From Micromonospora tulbaghiae (GTDB lineage Bacteria > Actinomycetota > Actinomycetes > Mycobacteriales > Micromonosporaceae): a stretch of 64,000 bases of DNA. The DNA is taken from the NCBI RefSeq assembly GCF_900091605.1, contig NZ_FMCQ01000005.1, forward strand, positions 62,001 through 126,000, read 5' to 3'. The translations under genes and the position numbers were made by a program. The notes beneath the pieces are model-generated. The model was given only the letters and a program-made list of their open reading frames with translations, did no database searches and had not been told where the DNA came from. This document shows positions 58,631 through 64,000 of the stretch, piece after piece; position 1 is the stretch's first letter, and each line of letters opens with the position of its first letter.

Positions 58631-59247
58631 CCGCCGTGTTCAGCCACGGCCGGCTCCGGCTCTACCTGCTGAAGCTGCTCGACGACGGCCCGAAGCACGG
58701 CTACGAGCTGATCCGTCTGCTGGAGGAGCGCTTCCTCGGCCTGTACGCGCCCAGCGCCGGCACCATCTACCCGCGCCTGCAACGGCTGGAGGCCGAAGGG
58801 CTGGTCACCCACACCGCCGCGGGCGGGCGCAAGGTCTACGAGATCACCGAAGCGGGCCGCGCCGAACTGCGGCAGCGCGCCGACGAGCTGTCGACGCTGG
58901 AGAGCGACATCGGCGCCGCCGTCGAGGATCTGTCCGCGCTGGCCGGGGAGATCCGCACCGAGGTACGCGGATCGGTGCGCGACCTGAAGCGGGAGCTGCG
59001 CGAGGTGGCCCGGCAGACCCGGCAGGGCGGCTGGACGGCGTCCGCCGGCGCCCGGCCGGCGGGCGACGGGGGATCGGCCCGCCCGGACGACTCGCCGCTG
59101 CTCGCCGACTTCGACCAGCGGTTGGCCGCGTTCACCGTCGAGGTCGGGGCGCTGGTCCGGGCCCGGCGGCTCAGCGACAACCAGCTCCGTACCGCGATCC
59201 GGCTGCTCGACGGCGCGCTGGAAGGGCTGCGGCGGCTGCTCCGCTGA
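58627..59247 (+). CDS. PadR-family transcriptional regulator with extended C-terminus
   Basis: A 206-residue repressor. The winged helix-turn-helix is at the N-terminus: LRLYLLKLLDDGPKHGYELIRLLEERFLG, YAPSAGTIYPRLQRLEAEGLV, and the wing GGRKVYEITEAGRAEL. The long helical C-terminal part (about 90-206) is larger than in minimal PadR proteins and probably forms a coiled dimer. The GTG overlaps the DUF4097 stop by four bases, so the pair is co-regulated. Its likely operator is the palindrome pair before the operon. A response regulator gene follows 52 bases later. Confidence 0.93.
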   Translation: MTAVFSHGRLRLYLLKLLDDGPKHGYELIRLLEERFLGLYAPSAGTIYPRLQRLEAEGLVTHTAAGGRKVYEITEAGRAELRQRADELSTLESDIGAAVEDLSALAGEIRTEVRGSVRDLKRELREVARQTRQGGWTASAGARPAGDGGSARPDDSPLLADFDQRLAAFTVEVGALVRARRLSDNQLRTAIRLLDGALEGLRRLLR

Positions 59248-59299
59248 TCTCACAGGTTGTTTCCAGCCGGCACCCAGCGCGACCGCAGCCGGAGCGCGG

Positions 59300-60013
59300 A
59301 TGATGGGTCGCATGGCGGCTACCCAGACCGAGGCCCGGCTTCTCGTCGTCGAGGACGACCCCAACATCCTCGAACTTCTCTCCGCGAGCCTGCGCTTCGC
59401 GGGCTTCGACGTGGCGACCGCGACCAGCGGCAGCGCCGCCCTGAACGCCGCCAAGGACCACCGGCCCGACCTGGTGGTGCTCGACGTGATGCTGCCCGAC
59501 CTGGACGGCTTCGAGGTCATCCGGATGCTGCGCGAGGGCGGTACCCGTACCCCGGTGGTCTTCCTGACCGCGCGCGACGCCACCGACGACAAGATCCGTG
59601 GGCTCACCCTGGGCGGCGACGACTACGTCACCAAGCCGTTCAGCCTGGAGGAGCTGACCGCCCGGATCCGGGCCGTGCTGCGGCGTACCGCGACCGGCGA
59701 GCAGACCCCGTCCCGCCTCACCTTCGCCGACCTGGAGCTGGACGAGGAGACGCACGAGGTGCACCGGGCCGGCCAGCGCGTGCAGCTGTCGCCGACCGAG
59801 TTCAAGCTGCTGCGCTACCTGATGCTCAACGCCAACCGGGTGCTCAGCAAGGCGCAGATCCTCGACCACGTCTGGAACTACGACTTCCGCGGTGACGACA
59901 ACATCGTCGAGTCGTACATCTCGTACCTGCGGCGCAAGGTCGACAACACCCAGCCCCGCCTGATCCACACGCTCAGGGGAGTGGGATACGTGCTACGCAA
60001 GCCGGCGGCGTGA
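59300..60013 (+). CDS. Response regulator, OmpR/PhoB type (MprA-like)
   Basis: A DNA-binding regulator of 237 residues. The receiver domain has RLLVVEDDPNILELLSASL, phospho-acceptor Asp62 in LVVLDVMLPDLDG, VVFLTARDA, and the Lys in DDYVTKPFSLEEL. The winged-helix domain (about 140-235) has RVQLSPTEFKLLRYLMLNANRVLSK and VESYISYLRRKVDN, with the recognition end TLRGVGYVLR. Three in-frame ATGs (59300, 59303, 59312) are possible; GGAGCG upstream favours the first two. The kinase start overlaps its stop. With an HtrA protease downstream it resembles the mycobacterial MprAB-PepD envelope-stress set. Confidence 0.94.
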   Translation: MMGRMAATQTEARLLVVEDDPNILELLSASLRFAGFDVATATSGSAALNAAKDHRPDLVVLDVMLPDLDGFEVIRMLREGGTRTPVVFLTARDATDDKIRGLTLGGDDYVTKPFSLEELTARIRAVLRRTATGEQTPSRLTFADLELDEETHEVHRAGQRVQLSPTEFKLLRYLMLNANRVLSKAQILDHVWNYDFRGDDNIVESYISYLRRKVDNTQPRLIHTLRGVGYVLRKPAA

Positions 60014-61566
60014 ACGTCGTCCACGACGCGAAGGGCAGGCTGCGCAGCGTCCCGCTCCGGCTGAAGCTCGTCGCCGCCGTCCTCGCGCTCGTGGCTGTGG
60101 CGCTCGTCGTGATCAGCGGCCTGACGGCGTTCCTGCTGCGCAACTATCTGATCGGGCAGGCGGACGACCAGCTCCGCGGCGGCGCGTACACGGTGGCCAA
60201 CACGCTCGACAAGGCCGGCGGCGGCCCGATCAAGATCACCATTCCGTCGGACTACGTGGCGTCCGTCATGGCACCCGGCGAGCTGCCGGAGGAGCCGACG
60301 CGCTACGAGAACCTGCGCGAAGAGGAACTGCCCCGCTTCCCCACCGAATTCGCGGGCTACCAGGAGCGGGTGGGTGACCCGTTCACCGTGCGCTCCGAGG
60401 ACGGCCGCAGCCGGTGGCGGATGCTCTACACCGCCCTGCCCGACGGGCGGATCATCGCGCTCGGGCAGCACCTCACCGGCGTCGACTCCGCGGTCGGGCG
60501 ACTGGTGTGGATAGACCTCCTGGTCGGGGGCGCGGTGCTGATCTCGCTGGCGTCCGTCGGCGCCGGGATCGTCCGTACCAGCCTGAAGCCGCTGGTGGAG
60601 ATAGAGCGTACGGCGGCGGCCATCGCCGGCGGTGACCTGACCCGGCGGGTGCCCGACCCGGAGGAGGGGCGGTCGTGCCCGACCTCGGAGCTGGGCCGCC
60701 TGTCCCGGGCGCTGAACGCCATGCTGGCGCAGATCGAGGCCGCGTTCACCGCGCGGGCCGCCTCCGAGGCGGCGGCGCGCAGCGCCGAGATGGGCGCACG
60801 GGACGCCGCCGCGTACGCGCAGGCGTCGGAGGCGCGGGCCCGCCGGTCCGAGGAGCGGATGCGGCAGTTCATCGCGGACGCCTCGCACGAGCTGCGCACG
60901 CCGCTGACCACCATCAGAGGCTTCGCCGAGCTGTACCGGCAGGGCGCGGCCCGCGCGCCGGAGCAGACCGCGGACCTGCTGCGCCGCATCGAGGACGAGG
61001 CGTCCCGGATGGGTCTGCTGGTGGAGGACCTGCTGCTGCTGGCCCGGATGGACCGGGAACGGCCGATCGCGTTGAGCCCGGTCGAGCTGCCGGTGCTGGC
61101 GTCCGACGCGGTCCAGGCGGCCCGGGTGGTCGACCCGGACCGGCGGATCGAGCTGGAGCGGGAGCCGGGCTCCGGCCCGCTGGTGGTGCTCGGCGACGAC
61201 GCCCGGCTGCGCCAGGTGATCGGCAACCTGATGACGAACGCGCTCACCCACACCCCGTCCGACGCCTCGGTGACGCTGCGGCTGCGGGCGGAGGCGGGCA
61301 ACCTCGCCGTGGTGGAGGTGGCGGACACCGGTCCGGGCCTCACCCCGGAGCAGGCCGAGCGCGTCTTCGAGCGGTTCTACCGGGTGGACGCGGCGCGTAC
61401 CCGCCGGGCCGGCGGACCGATCAGCACCGGCCTCGGCCTGGCCATCGTGGCCGCGCTCGTCGCCGCGCACCACGGCACGGTCGAGGTGGCGGAGACGCCG
61501 GGCGGCGGGGCGACGTTCCGGGTGAAGCTGCCGCTGCTGCCCGAGGCGCCCGAGCCGGGCGAGTGA
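60010..61566 (+). CDS. Sensor histidine kinase with HAMP domain (MprB-like)
   Basis: A 518-residue membrane kinase. TM1 is about residues 17-40 (LKLVAAVLALVAVALVVISGLTAFLL). A sensor loop of about 130 residues lies outside, and TM2 is near 175-195 (LLVGGAVLISLASVGAGIV). HAMP follows (TSLKPLVEIERTAAAIAGGDL). An Ala-rich coiled segment then leads to HisKA with FIADASHELRTPLTTIRGF (His near 293). HATPase_c has NLMTNALTHTPSD, VADTGPGLT and STGLGLAIVAALV. The GTG overlaps the regulator stop by four bases. The external loop shows no known domain. HtrA follows 63 bases later, a probable target or modulator. Confidence 0.94.
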   Translation: MNVVHDAKGRLRSVPLRLKLVAAVLALVAVALVVISGLTAFLLRNYLIGQADDQLRGGAYTVANTLDKAGGGPIKITIPSDYVASVMAPGELPEEPTRYENLREEELPRFPTEFAGYQERVGDPFTVRSEDGRSRWRMLYTALPDGRIIALGQHLTGVDSAVGRLVWIDLLVGGAVLISLASVGAGIVRTSLKPLVEIERTAAAIAGGDLTRRVPDPEEGRSCPTSELGRLSRALNAMLAQIEAAFTARAASEAAARSAEMGARDAAAYAQASEARARRSEERMRQFIADASHELRTPLTTIRGFAELYRQGAARAPEQTADLLRRIEDEASRMGLLVEDLLLLARMDRERPIALSPVELPVLASDAVQAARVVDPDRRIELEREPGSGPLVVLGDDARLRQVIGNLMTNALTHTPSDASVTLRLRAEAGNLAVVEVADTGPGLTPEQAERVFERFYRVDAARTRRAGGPISTGLGLAIVAALVAAHHGTVEVAETPGGGATFRVKLPLLPEAPEPGE

Positions 61567-61628
61567 CATTCAGAAAACTTCCAGGCGGATTCCAGGCTGG
61601 TGACAGTGCTACGGGGAAAGCTGGTGAC

Positions 61629-63152
61629 ATGACCGACCACGAGACCGATCCGCAGCGGTCGCCGGCCCCCGCCGACGCCGAGCCGTCGCACCACACCGCC
61701 GAGCTGCCCCGCGTCGAGAGCGGGACGTCGGACTCCTCCACCACCCCGGCCGCGGCGTCGGTTCCGGCCGACTCCCCGGCCGCCGGAACCAGCACGCCCG
61801 CCGGACACACGAACCCGGCGGAGAGCGCCGGCAACGCCGCGCCCGCCGGGCCGTACCCGCCGCAGCCGGCGACGCCGTCCGCGCCGCCGTACCCGGCCTC
61901 GGGGCAGCCGCAGCAGCCCCACCCGTGGTACGGGCAGCAGCACCAGCAGGGCGGCTGGAACCAGCAGGCCGCCGGCGGCTACCCGTCCACACAGCACGGC
62001 GGCCCGGTGCCGTCGTACCAGGCACAGCCGTACCAGACGCAGCAGGGCTACCAGCCCTACCAGCCCGGGCAGCCGATGCCGCAGTGGGGCCCGCAGCAGC
62101 CGGCCCGCCCCAGCCGTGCCGGGAAGTTCGTCGGCGCGGGCGCGCTGGCACTGGTCCTGATGCTCGGCTCCGGCGCAGCCGGCGGCGCGCTCGCCCTCGC
62201 GCTCGACGAGGGCGGCCCCACCCGCACCTACTCCTCCGCCCCGGTCATCAACAGCGCCGACCTGCCCAAGATCGCGGCCTCCGTCCAGGACAGCATCGTC
62301 ACGATCATGACGAACAGCGGTGAGGGTTCCGGGGTGATCCTCAGCGCCGACGGGTTCGTGCTCACCAACAACCACGTCGTCGCCGGCGCGGGTGGCGACA
62401 CCGTGCGGGTGGTCTTCGCCGACGGCAAGAGCGCCTCCGCGAAGATCGTCGGCACCGACCCGAAGACCGACCTCGCGGTGGTCCGGGCCGGCGGCATGAG
62501 CGACCTGAAGGCGGCCAAGTTCGGCGACAGCGACGCCATGCAGGTCGGTGACCAGGTGCTCGCCCTGGGCAGCCCGCTCGGCCTCCAGGGCTCGGTCACC
62601 GCCGGCATCCTCAGCGCCCGCGACCGCACCATCCAGGCGGGGGAGGGTGGCCAGCAGAACCCGCAGCAGGGCGCCAGCTCGATCTCCGGCCTGCTCCAGA
62701 CCGACGCCCCGATCAACCCGGGCAACTCCGGCGGCGCGCTCGTCAACACCCGGGGCGAGGTGATCGGCATCAACACCGCCATCGCCACCGCCGGGCAGGG
62801 CAGCACCGGAAACATCGGCGTCGGCTTCGCCATCCCGAGCAACAAGGCCAAGGACGTGGCCGAGAAGCTCCAGCGCGGCGAGAAGATCAGCCACCCGTCG
62901 CTCGGGGTGAGCGTGAACGGCGCCGAGGACGGTGGGGCGCTGGTCGCCGCCGTCACGCCCGGCAGCCCCGCCGAGAAGGCCGGGATCCAGCGCGGCGATG
63001 TGATCACCAAGTTCGGCAACAAGGTGATCAACGACTCGAACGACCTGGTCGGCGCCGTGCAGGCCGGCAAGGTCGGTGACCGGGTCGAGGTGCAGTACAA
63101 GCGAAACGGATCCACCGAGAACGCAACCGTGACGCTCGCCGAGACGTCATAG
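61629..63152 (+). CDS. HtrA/DegP-like membrane serine protease with PDZ domain (PepD-like)
   Basis: A 507-residue envelope protease/chaperone. The cytoplasmic N-terminus (about 170 residues) is disordered, rich in Pro/Ala and then Gln/Tyr (WYGQQHQQGG, YQTQQGYQPYQPGQP). One membrane helix follows (FVGAGALALVLMLGSGAAGGALALAL). The trypsin-like domain has the triad: His in TNNHVVAGAGG (about 249), Asp in DPKTDLAVV (about 280) and Ser in INPGNSGGALVN (about 366). A PDZ domain closes the chain (SPAEKAGIQRGDVITKFGNKVI). The ATG at 61629 follows GGGGAAAG. A 22-bp terminator hairpin lies just after. It most likely degrades misfolded exported proteins and tunes the upstream kinase. Confidence 0.95.
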   Translation: MTDHETDPQRSPAPADAEPSHHTAELPRVESGTSDSSTTPAAASVPADSPAAGTSTPAGHTNPAESAGNAAPAGPYPPQPATPSAPPYPASGQPQQPHPWYGQQHQQGGWNQQAAGGYPSTQHGGPVPSYQAQPYQTQQGYQPYQPGQPMPQWGPQQPARPSRAGKFVGAGALALVLMLGSGAAGGALALALDEGGPTRTYSSAPVINSADLPKIAASVQDSIVTIMTNSGEGSGVILSADGFVLTNNHVVAGAGGDTVRVVFADGKSASAKIVGTDPKTDLAVVRAGGMSDLKAAKFGDSDAMQVGDQVLALGSPLGLQGSVTAGILSARDRTIQAGEGGQQNPQQGASSISGLLQTDAPINPGNSGGALVNTRGEVIGINTAIATAGQGSTGNIGVGFAIPSNKAKDVAEKLQRGEKISHPSLGVSVNGAEDGGALVAAVTPGSPAEKAGIQRGDVITKFGNKVINDSNDLVGAVQAGKVGDRVEVQYKRNGSTENATVTLAETS

Positions 63153-63175
63153 TCCCGAGGACCTGCCTCCCTCCT

Positions 63176-63224
63176 GGGCGGCGGGTGACGGAGCCAAGGG
63201 GGTTGGCTCCGTCACCCGCCGCCC
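63176..63224. terminator. Very strong terminator hairpin after htrA
   Basis: A perfect 22-bp stem runs from GGGCGGCGGG (63176) to GAGCCAA (63197) and back (63203-63224), with a loop of five G. It lies 24 bases after the protease stop. It is the longest perfect stem I noticed in the window. Confidence 0.88.
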
Positions 63225-63234
63225 CTCCTCGTTT

Positions 63235-63272
63235 CTCACCCGGTACGGGTGAGCGCGCCTCACCCGTACCGG
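63235..63272. promoter_or_regulatory. Competing hairpins upstream of the BON-domain gene
   Basis: The unit CTCACCCG/CGGGTGAG occurs three times: CTCACCCG-GTA-CGGGTGAG (63235-63253), then CTCACCCGTACCGG (63259-63272), which pairs with CCGGTACGGGTGAG (63240-63253). Two mutually exclusive stems of 8 and 14 bp result, ending 15 bases before the next start codon. It could be an operator or an RNA control element. Confidence 0.45.
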
Positions 63273-63287
63273 CGGCACGCTCGGGAC

Positions 63288-63959
63288 ATGACCACCACGT
63301 CCGCCGTGCGTACCGACCAGGAGATCCAGCGCGACGTCCTCGCCGAACTGGACTGGGACGCGCAGACCCGGGCCACCGAGGTCGGCGTGACGGTCTCGCA
63401 GGGCGTCGTCACCCTCACCGGGCAGGTGGACAGCTACGCCCGGCGGTGGGCCGTCGAGCGATGCGCCCACCGGGTACGCGGCGTACGGGCGGTCGCCAGT
63501 GACCTGGCGGTCGACCTACCCGCCACGGACCTGCGTACCGACGCCGACATCGCGATCGCGGCGAGCCGGGCACTGGAGTGGGACAGCTTCGTGCCCGCCG
63601 AGCGGCTGGACGTCACGGTGGCCGACGGCTGGGTGATGCTCCGCGGCGAGGTCGAGTTCGGCCTCCAGCGCCGTACCGCCGAACGGGAGCTGCGCCGGCT
63701 GCGCGGCGTACGCGGGGTGACGAACCTGGTCGAGGTGCGGCCACCGACCCCGCCGAGCGACGAGCAGAAGCGGCTCGACCTGCGCCGCCTGCTGCTACGG
63801 CGTACCGGAACCGAGCGGATCGACGCCCGGGTCGACGGCGACACGGTGGTGCTCGACGGCGTGGTGAGCGCCTGGTGGCAGCGGGAGGACGCGGAACGGG
63901 CCGCCTGGGCACTGCCCGGCGTACGGGAGGTGCACGTCGGGATCGTGGTGGCCGGCTGA
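63288..63959 (+). CDS. Triple BON-domain protein (OsmY-like)
   Basis: A 223-residue protein with three BON domains, a fold that binds phospholipid and is linked to osmotic and envelope stress. Units: IQRDVLAELDWDAQTRATEVGVTVSQGVVTLTGQV (about 15-50), DIAIAASRALEWDSFVPAERLDVTVADGWVMLRGEV (about 85-120), and LRRLLLRRTGTERIDARVDGDTVVLDGVVSAWWQRE (about 165-205). Each ends with a GV-type turn such as RRLRGVRGVTNLVEV. There is no signal peptide, so it is cytosolic. ATG 63288 is chosen; an earlier in-frame ATG would lie within the hairpin region. It follows htrA but has its own upstream hairpins. The last 41 bases of the window hold nothing recognisable. Confidence 0.9.
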   Translation: MTTTSAVRTDQEIQRDVLAELDWDAQTRATEVGVTVSQGVVTLTGQVDSYARRWAVERCAHRVRGVRAVASDLAVDLPATDLRTDADIAIAASRALEWDSFVPAERLDVTVADGWVMLRGEVEFGLQRRTAERELRRLRGVRGVTNLVEVRPPTPPSDEQKRLDLRRLLLRRTGTERIDARVDGDTVVLDGVVSAWWQREDAERAAWALPGVREVHVGIVVAG

Positions 63960-64000
63960 CCGGCTGTCGTTTACCGCGGGCCGGGTCGGGAACCCGCGCC

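Overview
The window is high-GC actinobacterial DNA with dense genes, many GTG starts, 4-base start/stop overlaps and long antisense reading frames. The gene set points to Micromonosporaceae, most likely Micromonospora or a close relative. It includes a sigR-rsrA pair, two WhiB proteins, the fused 2-oxoglutarate decarboxylase Kgd, nickel superoxide dismutase with its SodX protease, and the 24-residue actinobacterial ribosomal protein bL37. I see no tRNA, rRNA, insertion sequence, prophage or CRISPR array. This looks like chromosomal core with small accessory patches, not an island.

Layout. 1-8.3 kb: the start of a DHA2 efflux pump, a small membrane protein, an orphan sugar-binding lipoprotein, purC, glpK, a PRPP synthetase paralogue, an RsbW-like kinase and a NarL-type two-component pair. 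8.3-13 kb: a DUF5709-like protein, a STAS plus HATPase fusion, an SDR oxidoreductase, a GT4 glycosyltransferase and a DMT transporter. 13-34 kb is a core block: hisN, rsgA, aroA, an SRAP peptidase, a WhiB protein, sigR-rsrA, bL37, a biotinyl/lipoyl carrier, pdtaS and whiB1. Its gene content resembles the M. tuberculosis Rv3219-Rv3228 neighbourhood. Inserted in it are a TetR/efflux pair, a TPR protein, a SIS isomerase, a GT39 membrane enzyme and a sulfur operon (leader peptide, sulfite reductase, 52-residue zinc ribbon, cysH, sirohydrochlorin chelatase).

34-46 kb: diacylglycerol kinase, another RsbW-like protein, two acetyltransferases, divergent sodN/sodX, malic enzyme, a quinone oxidoreductase, two paralogous lipoprotein hydrolases around a nucleotidyltransferase, and pta-ackA. 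46-57.7 kb: a deacetylase-glycosyltransferase fusion, a DUF6104-like protein, kgd, an ABC-2 exporter, a thioesterase-like protein and an acyltransferase pair resembling OlsB/OlsA. 57.8-64 kb looks like an envelope-stress module: DUF4097 protein, PadR repressor, OmpR-type regulator, HAMP kinase, HtrA protease and a BON protein.

Regulatory signals are unusually readable here. They are a sigma-R promoter in front of a long sigR isoform, two CRP-like palindromes upstream of whiB1, and a probable leaderless leader peptide before sulfite reductase. A palindromic TetR operator and a promoter carrying two palindromes before DUF4097-padR are also visible. At least thirteen genes have a TANNNT hexamer six or seven bases before the start codon, which suggests leaderless mRNAs. 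A roughly 65-bp imperfect hairpin repeat occurs twice, near 29.4 and 41.3 kb.
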